A stretch of DNA of 48,957 nucleotides from Promethearchaeota archaeon (GTDB lineage: Archaea > Asgardarchaeota > Lokiarchaeia > Sigyniarchaeales > SOKP01), in assembly GCA_016840085.1 (NCBI GenBank), contig JAEOTA010000027.1:1-48957 (forward strand), read 5' to 3'. Position 1 is the first letter of the stretch, and every line of letters begins with the position of its first letter. Both the position numbers and the translations under genes were made by a program. The notes below the pieces were generated by a model, which was not told the DNA's origin, made no database searches, and was given only the letters and a program-made list of their open reading frames with translations. Below are positions 16,983 to 25,613 of this stretch, piece by piece.

Positions 16983-17318
16983 ATGAGTGAATTAAGAAAA
17001 TATACTATTGATTTTTTAAGAGTATTGGCTGATCCAACACGATTAGAAATTCTGGATCTTTTAAAGAATGGTGAAAAAAACGCATCAGAAATTCAGAAAA
17101 GTCTTAGTAGATCTCAATCAACAATTTCTAAGCACCTAAATTTGCTTACTGATAATAATCTTATTTATTTTAAGAAAAAAGATAATATAAAATATTATAA
17201 GATAAAAAATCTTGAAATTTTTAATCTAATTTCTGACATAAATTCAATTGTTGCGAAGATTAATAAAGAAAAGTTTAAAGATTTGAGAGATATCGATATT
17301 TACGATACATTATCTTAA
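16983..17318 (+). CDS. ArsR-family winged-helix regulator
   Basis: A 111-residue dimeric repressor type. The family core is clear: FLRVLADPTRLEILDLLKNG (about 10-29), recognition region ASEIQKSLSRSQSTISKHLN (about 33-52), then the wing YFKKKDNIKYYKI. No ELCVCDL-type metal cysteines are present and the protein has no cysteine at all, so it is not a classical thiol-based metal sensor. The small GTPase gene begins 38 bases downstream on the same strand, so it may regulate or be co-transcribed with it. Confidence 0.92.
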   Translation: MSELRKYTIDFLRVLADPTRLEILDLLKNGEKNASEIQKSLSRSQSTISKHLNLLTDNNLIYFKKKDNIKYYKIKNLEIFNLISDINSIVAKINKEKFKDLRDIDIYDTLS

Positions 17319-17356
17319 CTTTTTAGTATATAAAATATATCTAAAAACTTTCAAAA

Positions 17357-17908
17357 ATGATGAAAACTAAAAATAACAATGAAGCTAATAAAGATACGAT
17401 GAAAATTGTATTAATTGGATTGGATAATAGTGGGAAAACTTCAATATTAAAGTGTTTGAAGGGTATTAAGAGGATATCTGCTTTTAATTTTCCAATGCCT
17501 ACGAAAGGTCTTGATGTACAAGATTTTGAAGCTTTAAATTCGAAATATACAATTTGGGATCTTGGCGGCCAAGAAATGTATATTGATGATTATTTAAAAG
17601 ATTTTGAGAAATATATCAAGAGAGCAAGTAAAATTATATACGTAATTGATATTCAAGATGTTAATCGTTATGAAATTGCGCTTGAATATATGAAAAACGT
17701 GATAAATTCAATTGATATTGAAACCTATATTGAATTTTCTATTTTTCTACATAAATTTGATCCAGACTTGGTATTTGATCAAAATTTAAATGAAAAAGTT
17801 ATTGATGATTTTGTTAAAAAAATAAAAGATATAACACCTCCAAAATTTATCAATTCGATTTATAAAACATCGATATTTGCAGTTTTTGAAAAATCAACAA
17901 TTAGCTAA
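17357..17908 (+). CDS. Arf/Rag-type small GTPase
   Basis: A 183-residue GTPase. G1 is GLDNSGKT (21-28), G2 region PTKGLDV (48-54, like Arf PTxGxxV), and G3 WDLGGQE (67-73). G4 is HKFD (132-135) instead of NKxD. HKxD is the Rag/Gtr form, and the following ends INSIYKTSIFAVFEK, as Rag proteins do at the end of the G domain. No C-terminal roadblock domain follows, unlike eukaryotic Rags, and there is no lipidation motif or Arf myristoylation glycine. Arf/Rag-like GTPases of this sort are known from Asgard archaea. Its place between a transcription regulator and a histidine kinase suggests a signalling role, possibly at a membrane. ATG at 17357 or the next ATG are both possible. Confidence 0.88.
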   Translation: MMKTKNNNEANKDTMKIVLIGLDNSGKTSILKCLKGIKRISAFNFPMPTKGLDVQDFEALNSKYTIWDLGGQEMYIDDYLKDFEKYIKRASKIIYVIDIQDVNRYEIALEYMKNVINSIDIETYIEFSIFLHKFDPDLVFDQNLNEKVIDDFVKKIKDITPPKFINSIYKTSIFAVFEKSTIS

Positions 17909-17987
17909 CAAATTTTTTATAATTATTTTAAACTATTTTAATATCAATTAAAAATATTAGATTTTTATTGAACTAAATAATTTTAAA

Positions 17988-20888
17988 ATGTCGAACGAAA
18001 TTAAGCGAACTTTTTCACATAAAATAGCCCTAGAAATATTAGAATTTTCATTCTTTTTTCTGGGATTGTTTTTAACATATTTAACAAGTTTATATAACTA
18101 TATCTTATTTCATACTATTGCTGAGCTATTTAGCATAATAATAGCAGGAGGGGTGTTTTTTGTTGGTTGGAACTCGCGTAAATATATGAAGAGCTCTTTC
18201 TTTTTAATTCTTGGAACATCGTCACTTTTTATTGGCATTTTGGACTTAGTTCACACATTAGTATATCCGGGTATGCAGATTTTTGCAGATTCTGATACGA
18301 ATCTTGCAGCATCTCTTTGGATTGCTGCTCGATATCTTCAAGCAGGCTCACTTTTAATTGCTTCATTTTTAATTAATAAGAATTTAAAAACAGAATATCT
18401 AATTATTATCTATTTCAGTTTAACGACTATTTTAATAATTATTATCTTTAATAATTTATTTCCAGTTTGTTTTATTGATGGAGATGGTTTAACACAATTT
18501 AAAATTATAAGCGAATATATTATTGATTTCATATTATTGGCATCTCTTATGATAATAATTAAAAAAAGAGCTGAATTTGATAAAAAAGTCTTCTTTTTAA
18601 TTATAAGTTCAATTATAGCAACAATGATATCAGAATTAGCATTTACATTTTATCATGAAGCTTATGGGTTCCCTAATTTAATTGGGCATGTCTTTAAAAT
18701 AATATCGTTCTATTTTTTGTACAAAGGTATTATTCAAATTGGTATAGAAAAACCATTTGATCTTTTATTAAGAAAAGTAAAAAGAAGTGAATTAGAACTA
18801 AAAAATATTATTACCCATTCTAATGCGATTATTATGATGCTAGATGAAAATGGAAAGTTTACTTTAGTAAATAAAAAAGCTGCATCTCTATTGGGTGGAA
18901 ATCCTGAAAGTTTTATCGGAAAATCAATTAAACACGTTTTTCCCCAAGACTTAGGTGCGGAATACTTAAACAGTACTCTTGAATTAATTAAAACTGGAAT
19001 AAATCGTTCATATCAGCGAACATTTGATCTACCAACTGGTCAGAAGACATATTGGATAACTGAACAACCAATAAAAGATGTTGATGGGAAAAATCCATCT
19101 CTCCTAAGTGTTGCTACAGACATTTCTGAGAAAATAAAATCAGATAAATTAATCCAAGAAGCTGAAGAACGCTATCATACAATTTTTGAACAATCTCCTG
19201 ATGGTATACTAGTCACAGATCTTGAAACTTTAAGAACAGTCGAATTTAATGATGTAGCATGTAAATTATTAGATTATACCCATGAAGAATTTGAAAAATT
19301 ACAAGTAAATGATTATTATGTTATGGAAACCTCTTCTGAGACAAGACGCTATTTTGAAAAGGTATTAAGAGATGGAAGTGATGATTTTGAGTCGAAATTT
19401 CGTACTAAAAGCGGAGAAATTAAGGATATTTATATAAGAGCGAAATTGATATCTTTATCTGGAAAAAAATATTTTCAATTAATATTTCGAGATATAACAG
19501 AGCAAAAGAAAATTGAAGAATTAAAAACGAGATTAGCCTCTATTGTAGAATCATCCGAGGATGCAATTATAGGTAAAAAATTAGATGGAACAATTATCAG
19601 CTGGAATAAAGCTGCTGAGAAAATTTATTATTATTCTGCTGAAGAAATGTTGGGAAAATCAATCAAGCTTTTGTCACCTCCTAACTATGGTAGTGAGATC
19701 ATTGAAATATTAACAAGAATTAAAAGTGGAGAAAAACTTGAAGGTTTTGAAACTGAAAGAATAAGGAAAGATGGATCAAAAGTTCATGTCTCTCTTACAG
19801 TTTCAGCAATAAAAGATGCAAATAATAAAATTATTGGAGCATCCACAATCGCTCGAGATATTACCGAGAAAAAGAAAGCTGAAGAAGAAATTCGAAGAAT
19901 GTCAAAGTTCCCTTCTGAAAACCCTAATCCAGTGCTCAGAGTAAATAATGAAAAAGTAATCTACATCAATAAAATAGGAGAATCTTTATTTAATATCAGT
20001 AATGGAAGTCCAAATCCAAAAGTGCTAGAAGATTCAGTCGAAGATGCTTTTACTAATAAAAAGATCCAAGAACTTGAAATAAAATTAGATAATCGGTTTT
20101 ATACTCTTGTCTTGACTCCTGTAGAAAATGAGAATTATGTTAATATTTATGGTATGGATATAACAGAGCGTAAAAAAGCTGAAGAAAGATTATCACAACT
20201 AATTTCTACAGTTTCACATGAATTAAGAACTCCGATTACTGTTCTACTAATGTCAATAGAATATCTTACTAAACATAAAAAGTTTCTCGAAGAAGATTTA
20301 GAAGCGAAGTTAATGGACGGTATCTCAAGAAATATCCAGTTGCTAAATCAATTATCAGAGGATATTTTATTAATTTCAAGGATGGACGAGAATCGACTAG
20401 AATTTGAATGGAAAGATTATAAACCTAAAGAGATTATCAAAGAAATCTTATATCTTATGGAACCTATGGGTAAGGAAAAGAAGATAAGTTTTCAAGTTGA
20501 GGTAGATGAAAATATTCACTTAAGAGGAGATACAAGGAGAATAGATCAAGTTTTTCGAATTATTATCAATAATGCTATTAAATATTCAAGAGAAAACTCA
20601 AAAGTGGAAATTCGAGCTATAAATAATTATAAAGGGAAATATAATGTAAATGAAAATCCAGGAGTTCTCTTTGAATTTAAAGATTACGGGCGTGGAATCC
20701 CAGAGGACGAATTACCCAAAATTTTTGAACGATTTTTTCGTTCTAGTAATGTAAATGAAATTCCTGGAACTGGTCTAGGATTAGCGATCGCTAAAGATTT
20801 AATCGAGGCTCATAATGGGAGTATTTATATAGAAAGTGAATTAGAGAAAGGTACTACCTTTTATTTATATTTACCCAAAATTGAATAA
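17988..20888 (+). CDS. MASE3-multi-PAS sensor histidine kinase
   Basis: A 966-residue membrane kinase. Residues 1-265 are seven or so membrane segments with MASE3 signatures (HTIAELFSIIIAGGVFF, GILDLVHTLVYPGM, LWIAARYLQAGSLL). Three PAS domains follow (about 272-385, 389-505, 513-632) and a shorter PAS-like one (about 640-725). The kinase part has the H box VSHELRTP (His744), N box IINNAIKYS, G1 DYGRGIPEDE, F box FERFFR and G2 GTGLGLAIAK, all intact. It should autophosphorylate and pass phosphate to a receiver domain. The response regulator gene starts 65 bases downstream on the same strand and is the natural partner. Confidence 0.95.
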   Translation: MSNEIKRTFSHKIALEILEFSFFFLGLFLTYLTSLYNYILFHTIAELFSIIIAGGVFFVGWNSRKYMKSSFFLILGTSSLFIGILDLVHTLVYPGMQIFADSDTNLAASLWIAARYLQAGSLLIASFLINKNLKTEYLIIIYFSLTTILIIIIFNNLFPVCFIDGDGLTQFKIISEYIIDFILLASLMIIIKKRAEFDKKVFFLIISSIIATMISELAFTFYHEAYGFPNLIGHVFKIISFYFLYKGIIQIGIEKPFDLLLRKVKRSELELKNIITHSNAIIMMLDENGKFTLVNKKAASLLGGNPESFIGKSIKHVFPQDLGAEYLNSTLELIKTGINRSYQRTFDLPTGQKTYWITEQPIKDVDGKNPSLLSVATDISEKIKSDKLIQEAEERYHTIFEQSPDGILVTDLETLRTVEFNDVACKLLDYTHEEFEKLQVNDYYVMETSSETRRYFEKVLRDGSDDFESKFRTKSGEIKDIYIRAKLISLSGKKYFQLIFRDITEQKKIEELKTRLASIVESSEDAIIGKKLDGTIISWNKAAEKIYYYSAEEMLGKSIKLLSPPNYGSEIIEILTRIKSGEKLEGFETERIRKDGSKVHVSLTVSAIKDANNKIIGASTIARDITEKKKAEEEIRRMSKFPSENPNPVLRVNNEKVIYINKIGESLFNISNGSPNPKVLEDSVEDAFTNKKIQELEIKLDNRFYTLVLTPVENENYVNIYGMDITERKKAEERLSQLISTVSHELRTPITVLLMSIEYLTKHKKFLEEDLEAKLMDGISRNIQLLNQLSEDILLISRMDENRLEFEWKDYKPKEIIKEILYLMEPMGKEKKISFQVEVDENIHLRGDTRRIDQVFRIIINNAIKYSRENSKVEIRAINNYKGKYNVNENPGVLFEFKDYGRGIPEDELPKIFERFFRSSNVNEIPGTGLGLAIAKDLIEAHNGSIYIESELEKGTTFYLYLPKIE

Positions 20889-20953
20889 AATAAAATATTT
20901 TAAATATAAAATGGATCAATAATATTGATATCAATATTATAGTGAAATGATTA

Positions 20954-21865
20954 ATGTCAGATGCAAAACCATTACTTATGGTTGTTGATGATAATGAAGA
21001 TATTTTGTTTAATTTAAAAATATTGCTTAAAGAAAAAGGTTATAATATAAAAACTGCTACTAACGGCAAAAAAGCGATTAAAATTCTTAACACTCTTAAT
21101 GCAATTCCTGATGTGATAATTAGTGATATTATGATGCCAGGAATGGATGGTTACGATTTTTTTTCAGCTGTTTCTAATAATCCCCAATGGAATCGAATTC
21201 CATTTTTATTTCTGACTGCAAAATCTACCCCCGAAGATATTCGATTAGGTAAAATGCTGGGGGTTGATGACTACATCACAAAACCCTTTAAGAAAGAAGA
21301 TTTAATTGCATCAATTTCAGGAAAAATTGCTCGAAATCAAAAATTAAATCTTATTGATAAGGAAATTAAACAATTATTATCCTCTTTACATATTAGAATG
21401 CAACCTTCTATTCCTGATAAAGATCAACCAAAATTGTATTTACTGTTAGTGTATTGGGATGACGTTATAGGTCCAGTCTTAAAGAGATGTTTTCCCTCCG
21501 ATAAAAATTTTCCTATTTCAATAAGTGAAATAGGCAAGCAGTTATTCCATGCAGCAACTTCAATTTATGGGCATGATAAAATCACAAGAGCTCAAGGCTT
21601 TTTATTGAATATCGAAAACATTAATAAAAAAGGGTATGTATTTTTTGATTCATATCCCGCTGAAAATGAAAGATATGGAGAAAAACAATACATGTTATCT
21701 GCAATCTCTTCAAATTTAACTTATTTTGATTCTCTTAAAATTAGGCAAGTATTGAAAGAGATCTCAGAAAAAATTAAAGATAAAAAAGATTGGGAAATAC
21801 AGGAATACTGGGAAAAATTATTAGATATATTATCCAAAGACTCATTTTTATTACATACTCAATAA
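20954..21865 (+). CDS. response regulator with longin-like C-terminal domain
   Basis: Residues 1-125 are a complete receiver: Asp12/Asp13, phosphoacceptor Asp58 (SDIMMPGMDG), Thr88 and Lys110 (TKPF). The output half (about 160-303) is neither a DNA-binding domain nor a known enzyme. It starts LYLLLVYWDDVIGPVLKRCF, followed by ISEIGKQLFHAATSIYG, strands GFLLNIE and YVFFDSYP, and a long helix. A strand with a Gly-Pro turn opening such a fold resembles longin domains (NPRL2/FLCN type), which in eukaryotes regulate Rag and Rab GTPases. That match is by eye and uncertain. It lies next to a histidine kinase and 3 kb from a Rag-type GTPase, which fits such a role. Confidence 0.85.
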   Translation: MSDAKPLLMVVDDNEDILFNLKILLKEKGYNIKTATNGKKAIKILNTLNAIPDVIISDIMMPGMDGYDFFSAVSNNPQWNRIPFLFLTAKSTPEDIRLGKMLGVDDYITKPFKKEDLIASISGKIARNQKLNLIDKEIKQLLSSLHIRMQPSIPDKDQPKLYLLLVYWDDVIGPVLKRCFPSDKNFPISISEIGKQLFHAATSIYGHDKITRAQGFLLNIENINKKGYVFFDSYPAENERYGEKQYMLSAISSNLTYFDSLKIRQVLKEISEKIKDKKDWEIQEYWEKLLDILSKDSFLLHTQ

Positions 21866-22040
21866 GACTCTGTATCTTTTAACAAAACTATAGAATTTTA
21901 TAAATTAAAAATGAATCTGCTTTTTAGTCTAGTAAATAAGTAAGAAAAATTTATTTCGTTAATAATCTATAAAAAGAACTTTTAAATCAGATATTTTGGA
22001 TGATGTTATTAAGAAATCATACTATAAATTTTGCTTATAA

Positions 22041-22045
22041 GGTGA
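22041..22045 (+). promoter_or_regulatory. Shine-Dalgarno site GGTGA
   Basis: GGTGA five bases before ATG 22051 selects that codon over the in-frame ATG at 22000 for the Hsp20 gene. Confidence 0.55.
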
Positions 22046-22050
22046 AAAAT

Positions 22051-22365
22051 ATGTCTGAAGTAAAAGAAGAAGAAAAGTTTGTAAGATCCCCCGAAGTATG
22101 TTCTTGGGCTGATGACGAAGAAAATGTTTATAAAATTGAAATTCAACTGCCTGGAGTAGAGAAAGATTCGATTAAACTAAAAATGCATGACGATAGTTTT
22201 TTCATTAAAGGAGAAACCGAAGATACTATCTATATTGGTTCCTACGGTGTTTGTTGCCCGATAAAACCAGAAGAAGCAAAAGCAGTTTATAAAAATGGGC
22301 TACTGAAGATAGAAGTACCATTTAAAGAGCCCGAGTTTCATAGTATAGAGATAAACGTTGAATAA
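22051..22365 (+). CDS. Hsp20/alpha-crystallin-type small heat shock protein
   Basis: A 104-residue protein, essentially a bare alpha-crystallin domain. Features are the strands WADDEENVYKIEIQLPGVEK (about 19-38), SIKLKMHDDSFFIKGE, and the terminal AVYKNGLLKIEVPF, which is the family A-x-x-x-n-G-v-L signature. There is no IXI tail, so oligomers may be small. An upstream in-frame ATG (22000) would add 17 residues, but a Shine-Dalgarno site directly before ATG 22051 decides the start. It is likely a holdase chaperone, though CS-like adaptors look similar. Confidence 0.85.
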   Translation: MSEVKEEEKFVRSPEVCSWADDEENVYKIEIQLPGVEKDSIKLKMHDDSFFIKGETEDTIYIGSYGVCCPIKPEEAKAVYKNGLLKIEVPFKEPEFHSIEINVE

Positions 22366-22524
22366 ATTAATTTTTTTTCTATTTCTATTTTAATTTTAAG
22401 AAAAATATTTTAATTATTTAAACTCTATTTTAATTCAAACGCATTTTTGATAGAAATAACTACATTTTATTTTAAATAATGAATTAATTGATCATTTTAT
22501 TTATTAGTTAGGAGTGAAAAGACT

Positions 22525-23055
22525 TTGAATTTTATTCACGTTGAAACTGATGAATATTATCCATTTCTGATTGAAATATTCTCAGAATATCTTGAATGGG
22601 TTTTATCAATGTGTGAAAAGGAGTTTAATGTCAGATATAACGTAAAAGAATTGGTTAAAGAAGCTGTTGAGAGATCGATAGAAGAAATAGATAAATATTT
22701 TCCTCCAGAAGGACGTCTAATTCTATGCACAGATGAAACTCGAATTGTTGCTACAGCTTCCATGAGAAAGATAGGAGATAATATTGGAGAGATTAAAAGG
22801 ATGTATGTTCAATCTTTATATAGAGGGAAGGGTATTGCTAGAGAGTTACTTGAAAGATTGATTAAAGAAGCACAATATATTGGATATTCAAAACTTATGT
22901 TAGACAGTGGTCCTTTCATGAAAGAAGCTCAAGGTTTTTATCACTCAGTTGGATTCACAGAGATTGATCCATATGCTGAGAGTGAGGTTTTTCAAGAAGG
23001 AATCCCTGAAGAAATTAGCCAAAATTGGATATTTATGGAAATGCTTTTAAAATAA
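22525..23055 (+). CDS. GNAT-family N-acetyltransferase
   Basis: A 176-residue single-domain acetyltransferase. The acetyl-CoA motif is RMYVQSLYRGKGIARELLER (about 92-111), followed by KLMLDSGPFMKEAQGFYHSV (about 121-140) and GFTEIDPY. The N-terminal 60 residues precede the first strand RLILCTDETRIVATASMRK. GGAGTGA seven bases upstream fixes the TTG at 22525 as the start. The gene is unrelated in detail to the double-GNAT pair at the left of the window. The substrate is unknown. It converges with the thioredoxin reductase operon. Confidence 0.9.
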   Translation: MNFIHVETDEYYPFLIEIFSEYLEWVLSMCEKEFNVRYNVKELVKEAVERSIEEIDKYFPPEGRLILCTDETRIVATASMRKIGDNIGEIKRMYVQSLYRGKGIARELLERLIKEAQYIGYSKLMLDSGPFMKEAQGFYHSVGFTEIDPYAESEVFQEGIPEEISQNWIFMEMLLK

Positions 23056-23087
23056 GAACAAGATATATTTAGAAAGATAAATTCATA

Positions 23088-24017
23088 TCAATATTCTATA
23101 TTCATTTCCTTGACATAATCAAAAGCTGAATATGCTGCTATAACTCCTTCAGAAACTCCTGTTATTGCTTGCTTAAAAGGGGCATCAGCAACATCTCCAG
23201 CTGCAAAAATACCAGGAATGCTTGTTTCTGATTTACGATTAATTATAATTTCACCTTTATCATTTGTTTCAACACCAATACGTTTTGCTAAATCAGAATT
23301 AGGATCTGACCCAATTTCGATGAATACTCCGTCTACTTCAAATTCTTGTCCATTGTCAAAAATAACAGAGTTCACTGTATTATCACCCTTGATTTCGACA
23401 ATATTAGTATTATTAATTATTTCTATTTTGTCATTTTCATAAACCCTTTGCTTATTTATTGGTTCTGCTCGTATTTCTTTACCACGATAAATTATATAAA
23501 CCTTTTGAGTGTTTTGAGCTAAAAATAATGCTTCTTTAGCAGCAGAATCACTCCCACCAATGACACAAACAACCTTATCTTTATAAAATGGACCATCACA
23601 GGTAGCACAATAAGACACACCTCTACCAGCAAACTCTTCTTCACCAGAAACACCCAATTTTCTCCTTTCGGAACCTGTTGCTATACAAATAGAATAAGCT
23701 TTAAAATTTTGAAAAAAGGAATGTAATTCAAAGTGATCATCAATTTTATCAATAGTCCGTATCTCATCTGAAATGTATGGGATATTAAGTGAGTCCATAT
23801 GATCCTTAAACATATCCATTAAACCTTGACCACTTATTGATGTAATCGCAGGATAGTTCTCAACAATATGAGTCGTGGCAATTAAACCTCCAAATGTTTT
23901 ACCAATAACTAACACATCCATAGCAAATCTGGCTGCATAAATTGCACAGCCGATTGCAGTAGGTCCCCCTCCTAAAACGATAAGGTCAAAAGTTTTTTCT
24001 AAATCAATACCTTCCAT
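23088..24017 (-). CDS. trxB: thioredoxin reductase
   Basis: FAD- and NAD(P)H-dependent reductase of a small thioredoxin-like protein, probably the two disulfide oxidoreductases encoded just upstream. The FAD motif is DLIVLGGGPTAIGCA, where the last glycine of GxGxxG is replaced by alanine. The redox centre is YCATCDGPF (CxxC), the nucleotide motif VVCVIGGSDSAAKEA, and the C-terminal FAD motif GIFAAGDVADAPFKQ. Three starts compete: TTG 24047 and GTG 24032, both inside the upstream gene, and ATG 24017, which follows the upstream stop by one base and is used here. GGGGGAAGT lies nearer to the GTG. Confidence 0.93.
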   Translation of the reverse strand: MEGIDLEKTFDLIVLGGGPTAIGCAIYAARFAMDVLVIGKTFGGLIATTHIVENYPAITSISGQGLMDMFKDHMDSLNIPYISDEIRTIDKIDDHFELHSFFQNFKAYSICIATGSERRKLGVSGEEEFAGRGVSYCATCDGPFYKDKVVCVIGGSDSAAKEALFLAQNTQKVYIIYRGKEIRAEPINKQRVYENDKIEIINNTNIVEIKGDNTVNSVIFDNGQEFEVDGVFIEIGSDPNSDLAKRIGVETNDKGEIIINRKSETSIPGIFAAGDVADAPFKQAITGVSEGVIAAYSAFDYVKEMNIEY

Positions 24018-24018
24018 A

Positions 24019-24702
24019 TCAATATTGAACACGATTACTTCCCCCAATCAAGGCTCTTAATATCTCATTTGGTCCAACCATTCCAACTAAGGTCTTTTGA
24101 TCGTTTATAATAGTATAGGGAACGCCTGCAGCATCATAGTATCGAGCAATATCGGGATTTGCTAGAATATCAATAATTACTGTTCTAACTTTTCCCCTAG
24201 ATGCAATAGCAAAATCATTTGCTATCATACAAACTGTAGGACAGTAAGGGCAGGTTTCGGTTATCATGACCTTTATTGTGGAAGGTGGGATCCTGTCTAA
24301 GTTTTGCTTTATCGTTGCTTCATAATAATTGGGCGCTCCAGCAAAAGCAAATATTGCTTGGATGAAGGGTTGAATCTCACCGCCTTGTGGAGCAGCTAAA
24401 TATCGTATAAATTCTCTTCCTTGGTCATCTATGAATAAGAGGGTAGGTACTCTCGTAATATCATACTTTTTAGCCAATTCGGGGTTATCTTCAATACACA
24501 ATTCTTCGATTGTCAGCATTCTGTTTGAATTCTCTTCATAGATTCTTAATAATGCCATAAATTGATTACAATCCATGCACTCTCTTATCTGGCTTCCATT
24601 TGGTTGTTTTTCTTTACACGTGATCACCTTTAACTTAACAGGTTTTTTTAATTTAGCCATTTCTTTTTTGATTATTTCCTTATATCTATTTTCTTGAGAC
24701 AC
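24019..24702 (-). CDS. protein disulfide oxidoreductase (PDO), copy 1
   Basis: A 227-residue protein of two fused thioredoxin folds, the archaeal/thermophile PDO type. The second, catalytic fold carries TETCPYCPTVCM (CPYC). The first has a CxxC at ECMDCNQF and the strand VPTLLFID with its cis-proline. PDO shuttles disulfides with thioredoxin reductase, whose gene is immediately downstream and touches its stop. The start is a GTG with GGGTGAT eight bases upstream. It is a paralogue of the upstream gene. Confidence 0.9.
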   Translation of the reverse strand: MSQENRYKEIIKKEMAKLKKPVKLKVITCKEKQPNGSQIRECMDCNQFMALLRIYEENSNRMLTIEELCIEDNPELAKKYDITRVPTLLFIDDQGREFIRYLAAPQGGEIQPFIQAIFAFAGAPNYYEATIKQNLDRIPPSTIKVMITETCPYCPTVCMIANDFAIASRGKVRTVIIDILANPDIARYYDAAGVPYTIINDQKTLVGMVGPNEILRALIGGSNRVQY

Positions 24703-24725
24703 AGTCTTACATCACCCCATAATAA

Positions 24726-25430
24726 TTATGCATACATTCCTCCAAAATCTCGTTTTCCTTTCGTAAGTTTATCCAGCAAATCCTGAGAGGTAAACATTCC
24801 ATATATATGATCTTTCTCATTTATAACCGTGTAAGGAACTCCCTGAACTTGGTATTTCATTCCAATGTCTGGGTTTAAATTAACATCTATTACTTCTGCT
24901 GAAATCTTTCCTTTAGAAACTATTGCAAATAACGTTAAGACTGGCACGGTCTGTGGGCAGTAAGGACACGTAGGAGTTATAAAGATTTTCATTTTCGCCT
25001 TTTCTATCTTTTTGAGATGAGTAATGATTTGATCCGCATAATAAGGTCTTACTCCCGAAAAATATTGTATACTATTAAGAAAGGGTACAAATTCAGATCC
25101 AGTTGGATGTGCCAAATATCGAATGATTTCTCGACCATTTTCATCAACAAATAGTATAGCTGGAATTTTAGCAACATTAAATTTTTTAGCTTCTTCTTCA
25201 TTTTCTTCAGTAGAAATTTCTTCAATTATTAATTTTCCTTTGGATAAATCTTCTAGAGTTTTTAGTAACTCATAAGTTCCTTCACAAGCCATACATTTTC
25301 TTAATTTTGTCCCATCTACTTGTGTTTTAAAATCAGTGAATAGTTTAAGTATAACTTTCTCTTTTAATTTGCTCATTTCTCTTTTTATATTATCCATTTC
25401 ATTTTGTGAAAATAGCATAAAATCACCCAT
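24726..25430 (-). CDS. protein disulfide oxidoreductase (PDO), copy 2
   Basis: A 234-residue PDO and first gene of the PDO-PDO-TrxR set. The N-terminal fold has KCMACEGTYEL, the C-terminal fold TPTCPYCPQTVPV, and the conserved GVPYTVINEKDHIYGM follows. The same architecture as copy 1 with moderate identity indicates a tandem duplication that has since diverged. GGGTGAT lies within the first codons, so the second ATG (25418) may be the true start. One copy may serve general disulfide reduction and the other a special partner; the sequence does not say which. Confidence 0.9.
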   Translation of the reverse strand: MGDFMLFSQNEMDNIKREMSKLKEKVILKLFTDFKTQVDGTKLRKCMACEGTYELLKTLEDLSKGKLIIEEISTEENEEEAKKFNVAKIPAILFVDENGREIIRYLAHPTGSEFVPFLNSIQYFSGVRPYYADQIITHLKKIEKAKMKIFITPTCPYCPQTVPVLTLFAIVSKGKISAEVIDVNLNPDIGMKYQVQGVPYTVINEKDHIYGMFTSQDLLDKLTKGKRDFGGMYA

Positions 25431-25613
25431 ATTTGAATCTAATATGAATATTTGCTTTCATACTTAAAAGAATTTTTCGTTTAAATTATAAAAAAAACTA
25501 GTTTTCACTTGTGATTGGATAAAATATTCTAATATTGTTTAATAATTTGCAAAAAATTAAATTAATATAATTAACCTTAATTTCAGATAAATGCTTGCCT
25601 GAATTTGGATAAT

